Shown piece by piece: positions 8,252-15,939 of a stretch of DNA of 40,199 bases. Under the pieces are notes generated by a model. That model made no database searches. It worked only from the letters and a program-made list of their open reading frames with translations, and was not told the DNA's origin. Position numbers and translations under genes: made by a program. The first letter of the stretch is position 1; each line of letters starts with the position of its first letter. The DNA comes from an uncultured Anaeromyxobacter sp. (GTDB lineage Bacteria > Myxococcota > Myxococcia > Myxococcales > Anaeromyxobacteraceae): assembly GCA_903855945.1 (NCBI GenBank), contig CAIOAK010000059.1:1-40199 (forward strand), given 5' to 3'.

Positions 8252-9016
8252 TCAGGAGGGCGAGGGTTCGAGCCCTCGTCCCCCGGCAAAGAAGGCCCGG
8301 ACCTTGTCCGGACCGTGATCGCGAAGCTCGGCGGGGGGTCCCTCGGCGATGGCGCGCCGGGCCTCCCCGTCGAGGAAGAGGGCGCGGCTGGCGATGCCCA
8401 CGATGCTCGCCACGTCGTGCGTCACCACCACCACCGTGGTTCCGAGCGCGTCCCGCAGCTCCCGGATGAGCCGGTCGAGCCGCCTCCCGGTGGGCGGGTC
8501 GAGGCTCGCCGAGGGTTCGTCGATGAAGAGGATCTCGGGGTCGAGCGCGATGGCCCGGGCCAGCCCGGCCCGCTTCTGCATGCCGCCGGACAGCTCCCAG
8601 GGGTGGAAGGACTCGAAGCCGTGGAGCCCCACGAGCGCCAGCTTCAGCTCCACCACCTCCTGGATCCGGGCGGCGGAGAGCTTCGTGAACTGCTGCAGCG
8701 GCAGTGCGACGTTCTCCGCGAGCGTCATCGAGGTCCAGAGCGCGCTCCCCTGGTAGAGGACGCCCACCCGGCGCAGGAGCCGCTCCCGGTCGGCCGGGCC
8801 GGCGCGCGTGAAGCTCTCCTCCCCGAAGAGGACCTCGCCGGCGGCCGGCTCCTGCAGCCCCAGCATGTGGCGGAGCAGCGTGCTCTTGCCGCAGCCGCTC
8901 CCGCCCATGACCACGTAGATCTCGCCGCGCCGGATCTGGAAGTCGAGCCCCTCCATGACGACCCGATCGCCGAAGGCCATGGTCAGGTTGCGCACGGTGA
9001 GGATCGCGTCCGTCAC
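8252..9016 (-). CDS. mlaF: MlaF-type ABC transporter ATP-binding protein
   Basis: 254 residues. Walker A GGSGCGKST (38-46), Q-loop LYQGSALW, signature LSGGM followed by QKRAGLARAIALDP, Walker B ILFIDEP, a D-loop SASLDP, and the H-switch VTHD. The LSGGMxKR form is characteristic of the Mla/Ttg2A ATPase subgroup. The GTG at 9016 is preferred because GGGTGG lies 6 nt upstream; an in-frame GTG at 9022 overlaps the permease stop and is the alternative. It energises lipid transfer by the MlaE permease encoded just upstream, with which it overlaps or nearly overlaps. Confidence 0.93.
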   Translation of the reverse strand: MTDAILTVRNLTMAFGDRVVMEGLDFQIRRGEIYVVMGGSGCGKSTLLRHMLGLQEPAAGEVLFGEESFTRAGPADRERLLRRVGVLYQGSALWTSMTLAENVALPLQQFTKLSAARIQEVVELKLALVGLHGFESFHPWELSGGMQKRAGLARAIALDPEILFIDEPSASLDPPTGRRLDRLIRELRDALGTTVVVVTHDVASIVGIASRALFLDGEARRAIAEGPPAELRDHGPDKVRAFFAGGRGLEPSPS

Positions 9017-9018
9017 GG

Positions 9019-10167
9019 TCACCACCCGAAGAGGAAGAAGACGTACTGGAAGATGCCGCAGGCGGCGATGATGGCCACGACGCCGGTGACCACCGCCTTC
9101 GTCGCCGCCTCGCCCACCCGCTCCGAGCTCCGCTCCGCCTCGAGCCCGCGCGCCGTGCCGGTGAGCGCGATGAGCGCCCCGTAGACCGCCGACTTCACGA
9201 GCCCGCCCACGATGTCCCCCTGCGTGACCGACTGCGCGGTCTGGCGCAGGTAGGAGGCCACCGCCTGGTTCATCATGGTGGTGCCGACCGCCGCGCCGCC
9301 CAGGATGCCCATGAGGTCGGCGAAGAGCGTGAGGAGGGGCATCATGAGGGTGATCGCGACGAGCCGGGGCACCACGAGGAACTCGACCGGGGAGATGCCG
9401 AGCGTCCGCAGCGCGTCCACCTCCTGGGTGACCTTCATCGTGGCGATCTGCGCCGCGTAGGCCGCACCGCTCCGCCCGGCCAGGACGATGGCGGTGATGA
9501 GGGCCGCCATGTCCCGGGCCACCGCGATGCCCACGATGTCGGCCACGTAGTACTCGGCGCCGAACCGGCGCAGCTGCGTGATTCCCACGAAGGCCAGGAT
9601 GATCCCGACGAGGAAGTTCACGAGCGCGACGATGGGGAGCGCGCCCGGGCCGGCTCCCTCGAGCAGGAGCCCGAGGTCCTGGCCGCGGAAGCGGGCCCGT
9701 CCCGTGACGAAGCGCCCGAGCGCCACGGTGGTCTCGCCGACGAACGAGGCCACGTCGCGAACACGTTCCCGCCACCCGAGCGCCCGCCGCCCCAGCCGCT
9801 CGAGCCATCGGGGCTTCGGGGCCTGGCTCGACGGAGGGGGGAGCGCCGCCTCCTGCACGAGGGCCAGCATCCGGACGAGGGGCGGAGGGAGCCCCTCGTG
9901 GTCCACGGGGAGGCCCCGGGCGCGGCAGGTCTCGAGGACTCCGAACAGGAAGACCACGAGCCCGCTGTCCCAGCCCGCGATGCCGGAGGCGTCCACGCGC
10001 AGGGCGGTGGCGCCCGCACGCTCCAGCTCCCGGGTCACGTCCGCGGCGGAGGGGAGGGTGCCGGCGAGACGCCAGGTCCCGCGGAGCCGGAGGAGGAGGG
10101 TCGAATCCCCCTCGCGCGACGCCTCCATCGCGGCCAATGCCTCGGTCTGATCGCCCTCGCGAGCCAT
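9019..10167 (-). CDS. mlaE: MlaE-family permease with N-terminal STAS domain
   Basis: 382 residues. The first ~110 form a STAS-like domain (LRLRGTWRLAGTL...LRVDASGIAGWDSGLVVFL), corresponding to the separate MlaB subunit of E. coli. The remainder is the MlaE/DUF140 permease with about five helices; diagnostic are GLLLEGAGPGALPIVALVNF, RDMAALITAIVLAGRSGAAYAAQIATMKVTQEVDALRTLGI and the terminal FQYVFFLFGW. First core gene of the operon, 30 bp after the small secreted protein gene. With MlaF, MlaD and the PqiC-like lipoprotein it makes an inner-membrane lipid transporter; no MlaC-like shuttle is encoded nearby. Confidence 0.92.
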   Translation of the reverse strand: MAREGDQTEALAAMEASREGDSTLLLRLRGTWRLAGTLPSAADVTRELERAGATALRVDASGIAGWDSGLVVFLFGVLETCRARGLPVDHEGLPPPLVRMLALVQEAALPPPSSQAPKPRWLERLGRRALGWRERVRDVASFVGETTVALGRFVTGRARFRGQDLGLLLEGAGPGALPIVALVNFLVGIILAFVGITQLRRFGAEYYVADIVGIAVARDMAALITAIVLAGRSGAAYAAQIATMKVTQEVDALRTLGISPVEFLVVPRLVAITLMMPLLTLFADLMGILGGAAVGTTMMNQAVASYLRQTAQSVTQGDIVGGLVKSAVYGALIALTGTARGLEAERSSERVGEAATKAVVTGVVAIIAACGIFQYVFFLFGW

Positions 10168-10197
10168 CAGACCGAGCGTAGCACTCCGCGGCGGCTC

Positions 10198-10491
10198 CTA
10201 CTTGATGCCGAGCTTGTCGGCGCCCTTGTCCACACCCTTGTCGACGCCCTGGTTGGCGGCGCCCTGGACGGTGGGGGCGGCGGCGGCGCCCACGGAGCCG
10301 GCCTTCTTGGCGCCCGCGTCGACGGCCTTCTTCGACTGCTTCTTCCCCTCGGTCTTGGCGGCGTCCTTCACCTGCGCGCCGGCCGAGGCGCCCTGCGCCT
10401 TGGCCGCGTCCACGGAGGTGGGGATCTGGGCGAGGGTGAGGGCGGGCACGGCGGCGGCGGCGACGATCAGGGTGCGCAGGGTGTTCTTCAT
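10198..10491 (-). CDS. Small secreted Ala/Lys/Asp-rich protein upstream of mla genes
   Basis: 97 residues from the ATG at 10491, which has GGAG 8 nt upstream; nine extra codons upstream (to 10518) are open but lack support. A signal peptide (MKNTLRTLIVAAAAVPALTLA) is followed by a low-complexity mature chain built from Ala, Lys, Asp, Gly and Val, with short repeats of the type GVDKGVDKGADK. No cysteines. It lies 30 bp before the permease gene in the same direction, so it may be part of the same transcript. I cannot assign a function; the composition resembles small amphipathic periplasmic proteins. A chance open frame is unlikely given the clean signal peptide and ribosome binding site. Confidence 0.65.
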   Translation of the reverse strand: MKNTLRTLIVAAAAVPALTLAQIPTSVDAAKAQGASAGAQVKDAAKTEGKKQSKKAVDAGAKKAGSVGAAAAPTVQGAANQGVDKGVDKGADKLGIK

Positions 10492-10588
10492 CGGTTCTTC
10501 TCCACGAAGAGGGTTCACGGCTGGGGCCGCCTCTTAACGGGAGGGGCGGGCTCGCACCACCCGGAGTCCGTTCGGGACGCGATCGGGG

Positions 10589-10617
10589 TTGACCTCGCGC
10601 CGCGCGGCGGATTGGAT
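10589..10617 (+). promoter_or_regulatory. Possible sigma-70 promoter for argJ
   Basis: TTGACC at 10589-10594, a 17-bp spacer, and TTGGAT at 10612-10617. The ATG lies 8 bp beyond the -10, so a transcript from here would have almost no leader. The -10 match is weak (3 of 6), so this is tentative. Confidence 0.35.
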
Positions 10618-10625
10618 GGGGCCAC

Positions 10626-11945
10626 ATGCCCAGCACAGAGCTCTCGTTCGCGAACCGCGCCGCGCACCGCGCCTGGCTCGAGACGCAATCCCGCCTCCCG
10701 GCCGGCTTCCGGGTCGGAACGGCCCGCCTCGAGTTCATGCCCGTCGAGGCGCCGAAGCCGGCGCGGATGAACCTGACCCTCCTCGCGGTGGACGAGCCCA
10801 CGCCCTCCTTCGCCGCCAAGTTCACCCGCAACGCCTTCCCGGGCGCTCCGGTGATCGTCGGGCGCCGCCAGCTCGCCGGCCCGCGTCTCTCGGCCTGGGT
10901 GGTCAACAACAAGGTCTCGAACGTCTGCGCGCCGGGCGGCGTGGAGGCGGCCGAGGAGGTCTCGGCCGCGGCGGCCCGCCTGCTCGGCGTGGCGCCGGCC
11001 ACGGTCTTCCCGAGCTCCACCGGGGTCATCGGCTGGAGGCTCCCGGTGAAGGCGATGGTGGAGGCGCTTCCCGCGGCGGTGGAGGCGCTGCAGTCGGAGA
11101 GCGTGATGCCGGCGGCCGAGGCCATCCTCACCACCGACCTCTACCCCAAGGTGCGGCGGGCCGCGGTGGGGGAGGGCAGCATCGTGGGCATCGCCAAGGG
11201 GGCCGGGATGATCGAGCCCGACCTCGCCACCATGCTCGTCTACATCCTCACCGACCTGGCGGTGCCGCGCGACGAGCTGCGCGCGGCGCTCGACGAGGCG
11301 GTGGACGGAAGCTTCCAGTGCATCACGGTGGACTCGGACACGAGCACCTCCGACACGGTGGCGCTCGTCTCGTCGATGCGGCGGCCGGCGCCCGATCCCC
11401 GGGCCTTCCGGGAGGCGCTCGCGCGGGTGGCCCGCGACCTCGCCGAGGACGTGGTCCGCAACGGCGAGGGGGTCCACCACGTCCTGCACGTGGTGGTCCG
11501 GGGCGCCCCCGACGTGCGCGCGGCGCGCGAGATCGGGAAGGCGGTGGTCAACTCCCCGCTCGTGCAGTGCGCCGTGAACGGCAACGATCCCAACGTGGGA
11601 CGGCTGCTCGCCGCCATCGGGAAGCAGGCCGGGCACGTCGGGCTGCCCCTCGATCCCGCGGCGGTCCGCCTGCGGCTGGGGGGCGAGGCCATCTTCGAGG
11701 GGGGGGCCATGCGGCTCGACCCGGAGCGGGAGCGGCGGCTGCACCATCACATGAAGGAGGCCGAGCTCTACGCCTCGGTGCCGCCCCCCGACGGACTCAC
11801 CTTCCGCCCGCCCATCGACTTCCCCCCGCACGAGCGGTCGGTGGAGATCGAGATCGACCTGGGGCTGGGCGCGGCCTCCGCCGAGGTGCTCGGCGCCGAC
11901 CGCAGCCACGAGTACGTGACGGAGAACGCCGACTACCGGAGCTGA
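10626..11945 (+). CDS. argJ: Divergent ArgJ (glutamate/ornithine N-acetyltransferase)
   Basis: 439 residues. ArgJ transfers the acetyl group from N-acetylornithine to glutamate in arginine synthesis and self-cleaves before a Thr nucleophile. Family marks: SSTGVIGWRLPV, TTDLYPK, and GIAKGAGMIEPDLATML with Thr202 as the expected nucleophile, then TVDSDTSTSDT. Several normally strict motifs are altered: the usual GEGATK is GEGVHH, LVKTA is LVQCA, and DPNWGR is DPNVGR; the usual N-S-G-N-A segment is VVNNKVSNVCAPGG. It is therefore a diverged subfamily or specialised paralogue. GGGG upstream of the ATG is a weak ribosome site. No other arginine gene is adjacent. It overlaps the convergent META gene by 13 bp. 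Confidence 0.85.
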   Translation: MPSTELSFANRAAHRAWLETQSRLPAGFRVGTARLEFMPVEAPKPARMNLTLLAVDEPTPSFAAKFTRNAFPGAPVIVGRRQLAGPRLSAWVVNNKVSNVCAPGGVEAAEEVSAAAARLLGVAPATVFPSSTGVIGWRLPVKAMVEALPAAVEALQSESVMPAAEAILTTDLYPKVRRAAVGEGSIVGIAKGAGMIEPDLATMLVYILTDLAVPRDELRAALDEAVDGSFQCITVDSDTSTSDTVALVSSMRRPAPDPRAFREALARVARDLAEDVVRNGEGVHHVLHVVVRGAPDVRAAREIGKAVVNSPLVQCAVNGNDPNVGRLLAAIGKQAGHVGLPLDPAAVRLRLGGEAIFEGGAMRLDPERERRLHHHMKEAELYASVPPPDGLTFRPPIDFPPHERSVEIEIDLGLGAASAEVLGADRSHEYVTENADYRS

Positions 11946-12910
11946 CCGGCCGGAGCCGGGGCCGCGTCGAACTCCAGGGCCGCGCCGTCCGGGCTGGTCG
12001 TGAGGAGGAGCTTCCCGTCCGTCATCGCCCAGGACGAGACCAGGCCGAGCTGGCGCAGGTACGGCTCGGAGATCGAGCCGGGCGGGCAGATCGCACGGGT
12101 CGTGGCGATGGTGCCGATGGAGAGCGAGGCGCCCTCGAGCTTGTAGGTCCCCCGTCCGCGGTTGCAGTCGGCCTGGGTCGATGCCTTGCCGTCGGCGGAG
12201 AGCTCGAGCGTGTATCGCGCCGGGTCGCCGGGCACGACCACCGCGCCGTCCTTCATCCGCATCCGGGCGAGCTGCCACAGCCGCCCGGCGGGACCGGGTC
12301 CCGCTGCGGCCGAGCCCGGGTCCAGGGGGTCGGTGGCCACCGTCGCGACCGAGACCGGCGTCACCACCGGTCCCTTCGGGGTGGCGTCGATCCGGTACTG
12401 GACGGTGGAGATGCGGGACGGGCAGCAGAGAGGATCCTTCGGGGAGTAGCGGGCGAAGCTCGCCGAGAGGGACGAGGCCGAGAGGAGGCGGGGGGTCTGC
12501 GCCGATCCGTCCGAGCGGGAGTCCATCGGTCGGAGCGACAGCGTCCCCGCGAACCGCCCCCCGGAGAAGACGAAGGCCTGGTAGCCGAGCGGCCGGCACA
12601 TGCCGTCCGACCCGGAGCGCGCCATCACCACCTCCGTGTCACCGAGGGTGACCGAGGCGCCGATGAGCTTCCAGCCGGCGGCCGCGACGGCGCGATCGGC
12701 GTCCGAGACCGGGGCGCGCACGTCGCCGGAGCACTTCTTCTCCAGGAACGGGTCGGGGTCGAGGTGGGGCGCGAGGGAGAGCTTCGCGCCCGGCTTGTTC
12801 CACGCCTTCGGCGTGGCGGTATCGAGCCAGGTGGCGTTCGCCGCGTGGGCGAGATCGGCCCAGCCGGCCGCGACGAGAAACGTGACCACGATCGACGCCG
12901 CGCGTGTCAT
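11933..12910 (-). CDS. Secreted LppP/LprE-like plus META domain protein
   Basis: 325 residues with a signal peptide ending near DLAHA. Residues roughly 90-180 (GYQAFVFSGGRFAGTL ... SPKDPLCCPSRISTVQYRI) resemble the LppP/LprE domain, best known from actinobacterial lipoproteins. The C-terminal 110 residues are a META/HslJ-like domain: an LWQLARM opening, then TLELSADGKASTQADCNRG with the conserved CN-R-G turn, IGTIATTRAICPPG and LLTTSPDGAALEF. Five or more cysteines suggest disulphides in the periplasm. META domains occur in heat-shock and envelope-stress proteins, but no activity is established here. A GGGGAGG precedes the ATG, and a GGCTACAGT promoter motif lies about 40 bp upstream. It converges with argJ, overlapping by 13 bp. 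Confidence 0.75.
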   Translation of the reverse strand: MTRAASIVVTFLVAAGWADLAHAANATWLDTATPKAWNKPGAKLSLAPHLDPDPFLEKKCSGDVRAPVSDADRAVAAAGWKLIGASVTLGDTEVVMARSGSDGMCRPLGYQAFVFSGGRFAGTLSLRPMDSRSDGSAQTPRLLSASSLSASFARYSPKDPLCCPSRISTVQYRIDATPKGPVVTPVSVATVATDPLDPGSAAAGPGPAGRLWQLARMRMKDGAVVVPGDPARYTLELSADGKASTQADCNRGRGTYKLEGASLSIGTIATTRAICPPGSISEPYLRQLGLVSSWAMTDGKLLLTTSPDGAALEFDAAPAPAGQLR

Positions 12911-12948
12911 GCAGTTCGCCTCCCCGGGCGACCCTTCGCCCCGCCCAG

Positions 12949-12957
12949 ACTGTAGCC
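12949..12957 (-). promoter_or_regulatory. Extended -10 element (GGCTACAGT) for the META-domain gene
   Basis: Read on the minus strand, GGCTACAGT lies 39 bp before the ATG at 12910 and contains the -10-like TACAGT. It matches the KGNTANNNT pattern found before several other genes in this window. No -35 hexamer is evident. Confidence 0.4.
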
Positions 12958-13000
12958 CGTGGCGCGGCGCGGCGCACCGGCCCGTCCGGGCCTCACCCGG

Positions 13001-13009
13001 TGATATCCT
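13001..13009 (+). promoter_or_regulatory. Extended -10 element (TGATATCCT) for the PAP2 gene
   Basis: TGA followed by TATCCT, 18 bp before the GTG start at 13027. It fits the extended -10 pattern TGnTAnnnT. Its position also argues against the upstream in-frame ATG at 12904 as the start of translation. Confidence 0.4.
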
Positions 13010-13026
13010 CCCCCTCCCGGTACCCC

Positions 13027-13596
13027 GTGGCCATCCCCGACCTGCACCTCCCCATCGAGGAGACCCTCTTTCGCGCCATGAACGTGGACGGTGGCCCGTT
13101 CCTGGACGGGCTGGCGCGGCTGCTCTCCAGACCGGCCTTCGGTGTGGCCTGGGCGGTTCTGCTCGCGGCCACGCTGGTCGTCGTCGCGCGCGCGCGCGCG
13201 GGGCGGCACCCCTGGGCGTGGGCGTACGCGCTCGCCGCGGCCCTCGCCATCACCGACGCGCTGGGTTCGCAGGTGGTCCGCCCACTCTTCCCCCGGGCCC
13301 GCCCGGCCTACGCGCTCCCCCCGGGCACGGTGCGCTTCCTCGCCCCCGCCGCCAACGTGGGCTCGATCCCCAGCCTGCACGCCGCCAACTTCTTCGCGAT
13401 GGCGGCGGTGGGTTCGGCGGGGATCCCGGCGCTGGCGCCGCTCCTCTATGCGGTCGCGATCGGGGTCGCATGGAGCCGCCTCTACGTGGGCGTGCACTGG
13501 CCCGGGGACGTCCTCCTCGGGGCGGCGTGGGGGTCGTTCTGGGGCCTCTTCTGCATCCTCGTGCTCCGGAAGATCCTTCGGAGGGGCGGGAGCTAG
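13027..13596 (+). CDS. PAP2 superfamily membrane phosphatase
   Basis: 189 residues from the GTG at 13027; the frame is open upstream, but that part is basic, low-complexity and lies before the promoter. The three PAP2 signatures are present: R-x6-RP (RPLFPRARP, Arg instead of the usual Lys), PSLHA, and SRLYVGVHWPGD with the second catalytic His and the Asp. Four to five membrane helices surround them. Members dephosphorylate lipid phosphates such as undecaprenyl-PP, phosphatidic acid, phosphatidylglycerophosphate or lipid A at the outer face of the inner membrane; which one cannot be read here. It converges with uraA across 42 bp containing no clear terminator. Confidence 0.9.
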   Translation: MAIPDLHLPIEETLFRAMNVDGGPFLDGLARLLSRPAFGVAWAVLLAATLVVVARARAGRHPWAWAYALAAALAITDALGSQVVRPLFPRARPAYALPPGTVRFLAPAANVGSIPSLHAANFFAMAAVGSAGIPALAPLLYAVAIGVAWSRLYVGVHWPGDVLLGAAWGSFWGLFCILVLRKILRRGGS

Positions 13597-13638
13597 CGGG
13601 ACCACGCCCACACCGTACTTCCGGGCCAGGAAAGCCCC

Positions 13639-14934
13639 CTACACGTCGGGAACTGCGGCCACCTCCCCCTCGGGCGTACCGCGGGCCGAGGGGAGGACCA
13701 GGTTGAGCAGGACGCCGACGTAGGTGGCGAGGGACATCTCGCCGATCTCCACCGGACCGAGGTGGATCTTGGCGCCCCCGATGCCGATGACCAGGATCAC
13801 CGAGGCGATGATCAGGTTCCGGGTCTGGGAGAAGTCGATCCGGGCGTCGACGAGCATGCGCACGCCGGCCGAGGCGATGATCCCGAAGAGCAGGATGCAG
13901 ATGCCGCCCATCACCTGGGTGGGAATGCTCCGGATGAGGGCGCCCACCGGCGGGAAGAAGGAGAGGGCGATGGCGATGACCGCTGCGCCGCCGATGACCC
14001 AGACGCTGAAGACCCGGGTGATGGCCATGACGCCGATGTTCTCGCCGTAGGTGGTGTTGGGCGGGCCGCCGAGCAGGCCGGACACCACGGTGGCGACGCC
14101 GTCGCCGGCGAGCGACCGGTGGAGACCGGGGTCCTTCACGAGCTTCTGTCCGACCACGTTCTCGGTGACGATGAGGTGGCCGATGTGCTCGGTGATGACC
14201 ACCAGCGAGATGGGGGCGAGCGATAGGATCGCGCCCCACTGGAACTTGGGGAAGGTGAAGTGCGGGACGGCGAAGGCCCGGGCGCTGGCCACGCCGCCCA
14301 GGTTCACCTGCCCCACGGCGAGCGCCACCAGGTAACCGCCCACGATCCCGATGAGGATGGGGATGACCCCCAGGAAGCCCTTCAGGAAGACCGCCGCCAG
14401 GATGGCGATGGCCAGCGCGATGAGCGCCACCCGGAAGTACTCGGGGTGGTAGGTGCCCGTGCCGCCCTGCATCGCCATGACGTTCACGGCGACCCCGGCC
14501 AGGCCGAGCCCGATGACCATCACCACCGGCCCGATGACGATGGGCGGCAGGAGCTTGTCCACCCAGCCGGTCCCGAACTTGCCGATGGCGAAGGCCACCA
14601 CGATGTAGATGAGCCCCACCGTCACGCAGCCGCCCATGGCGATGGCGACGCGCTCGTCGGGGGCGATCTGCCCCGGCTTCACCGCCAGGATCCCGGAGAG
14701 GGCGGCGATGAAGGCGAAGGAGGAGCCCAGGTAGGCCGGGATGCGCCCCTTGGTGATGAAGATGTAGAGGAGCGTCCCGACCCCGCTCGTGAAGAGCGTG
14801 ACCGACGTGTCGAGCCCCACCAGGAACGGGACCAGGACGGTGGCCCCGAACATCGCGAAGAGGTGCTGCAGGGAAAGGGGCAGCGCCTGGAGAACCGGGA
14901 GCCGCTCACTGATACCAACGGTGCGTGGTGTCAT
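13639..14934 (-). CDS. uraA: UraA-type uracil/nucleobase permease (NCS2 family)
   Basis: 431 residues, about 14 hydrophobic segments. The N-terminal PLSLQHLFAMFGATVLVPFLVGL and TLLYIFITKGRIPAYLGSSFAFI, then GPVVMVIGLGLAGVAV, and the IGENIG-like segment TTYGENIGVMAITRV are strong matches to UraA/PyrP nucleobase:proton symporters, where the QH pair and the GEN Glu bind the base. GGAG lies 7 nt before the ATG. It is the second gene after the Tsx-like outer-membrane channel (33-bp gap), so the pair should move nucleosides or bases across both membranes. Uracil is the default substrate; xanthine/urate members are longer and differ around these motifs. Confidence 0.9.
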   Translation of the reverse strand: MTPRTVGISERLPVLQALPLSLQHLFAMFGATVLVPFLVGLDTSVTLFTSGVGTLLYIFITKGRIPAYLGSSFAFIAALSGILAVKPGQIAPDERVAIAMGGCVTVGLIYIVVAFAIGKFGTGWVDKLLPPIVIGPVVMVIGLGLAGVAVNVMAMQGGTGTYHPEYFRVALIALAIAILAAVFLKGFLGVIPILIGIVGGYLVALAVGQVNLGGVASARAFAVPHFTFPKFQWGAILSLAPISLVVITEHIGHLIVTENVVGQKLVKDPGLHRSLAGDGVATVVSGLLGGPPNTTYGENIGVMAITRVFSVWVIGGAAVIAIALSFFPPVGALIRSIPTQVMGGICILLFGIIASAGVRMLVDARIDFSQTRNLIIASVILVIGIGGAKIHLGPVEIGEMSLATYVGVLLNLVLPSARGTPEGEVAAVPDV

Positions 14935-14967
14935 GGGTTCTCCGGCGCTGGGGTTTTCAGGCTGGGA

Positions 14968-15822
14968 TCAGTGGATGTTCCACTGGAGCATGGCCTGCGG
15001 GGCCGAGACGGTGTGGCGGGGGGCGCCGTCGAACAGGACGTAGGAGTGGAGGTACCACTCGACGCCGGCATAGAGGACGTTGCTCTTGCCGCCGAAGGGG
15101 GCGAGGACGTCGACCATGAGTTCAGGCTGGAACATCACGTCCATGCCGCCGGTGGAGTACTGGTACATGTCGAGGAAGCCGGTGAAGAGGAAGGGAACCG
15201 GTCCGAGGTTGAAGGGCACCGTCCAGTAGGGGCTGAACTGCCAGGTGTTGGTGTAGATGGTGCCGCCGGCGCCGGGGGCCAGCCAGAGGGAGCTGTACCG
15301 GTAGTAGAAGGCCATCCCGATGTAGATGTTGAGCGGCAGGAAGAGGTCGACGCTGGGCCCGACCAGGTAGGCGGCGAAGTTGCTGCCGACGTTGATCTCG
15401 CCACCGACGCCCCAGTTGCCGAGGAAGCCGAAGGCGGGGGGGGCCTTCGGATCGATGAACTTGTTGACGAGGATGCGCGGGTGCCACTCGGCGTAGATCT
15501 TGGCGTTGCCGGCCGACTCGGAGGGGGCGAAGGGATTCATGAACTCGCCCTGGTACATGTCGACGAAGGCGAAGCTGTCGCCGTACTTGAACTGCGTGTA
15601 GTTGTTGATGGTCACCGTGAACATGCTCTGGTTCTTGGTGAAGTACCCGAGCTGGGCGTCGGAGAACCCGCCGCCCCAGAGCAGCTGGACGTTGGTGGTG
15701 GTGAAGAAGTTGTCCTCGGTCGGCTTGGGCGGCGCCTCCTCCGCCACGGCCGGCGCGGCGACCACGAGTGCGAGGAGGGCGGCGAGGAGCGGCAGCTTCT
15801 TGCGAAGAGCGGTGTGGAACAT
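14968..15822 (-). CDS. Tsx/OmpK-like nucleoside channel, outer membrane
   Basis: 284 residues with a signal peptide ending APAVAEE. The mature chain is an alternating aromatic beta-barrel: NVQLLWGGGF near the start, YGDSFAFVDMYQG, AEWHPRI, FSPYWTVPF, FTGFLDMYQYS, FQPELMVDV and AGVEWYLHSY. The VD-x-Y and late YxxP/F-x-G-x-x-D strands resemble the Tsx/OmpK (DUF5020-type) channels that admit nucleosides. It directly precedes uraA, which supports a role in nucleobase or nucleoside uptake. The last residue is not aromatic (QWNIH), which is slightly unusual for a barrel. A promoter with a 17-bp spacer lies upstream. Family assignment is fairly secure; substrate is inferred from the neighbour. Confidence 0.75.
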   Translation of the reverse strand: MFHTALRKKLPLLAALLALVVAAPAVAEEAPPKPTEDNFFTTTNVQLLWGGGFSDAQLGYFTKNQSMFTVTINNYTQFKYGDSFAFVDMYQGEFMNPFAPSESAGNAKIYAEWHPRILVNKFIDPKAPPAFGFLGNWGVGGEINVGSNFAAYLVGPSVDLFLPLNIYIGMAFYYRYSSLWLAPGAGGTIYTNTWQFSPYWTVPFNLGPVPFLFTGFLDMYQYSTGGMDVMFQPELMVDVLAPFGGKSNVLYAGVEWYLHSYVLFDGAPRHTVSAPQAMLQWNIH

Positions 15823-15861
15823 GTTCGTGTGGACCCCGGGTTGGAGGAAAAGAGGCGGCGA

Positions 15862-15890
15862 AAGCTAGATCGTCCTTCTGACGTTGTCAC
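15862..15890 (-). promoter_or_regulatory. Sigma-70-like promoter of the tsx-uraA operon
   Basis: On the minus strand, GTGACA (15890-15885) and TAGCTT (15867-15862) are separated by exactly 17 bp. The -10 lies 40 bp before the Tsx-like ATG. The -35 matches TTGACA at five of six positions. Confidence 0.5.
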
Positions 15891-15939
15891 CCGAGATCGT
15901 GCATCGGCTTCGTGGTAATTCTCGGGAAGGAGGGCTCGC

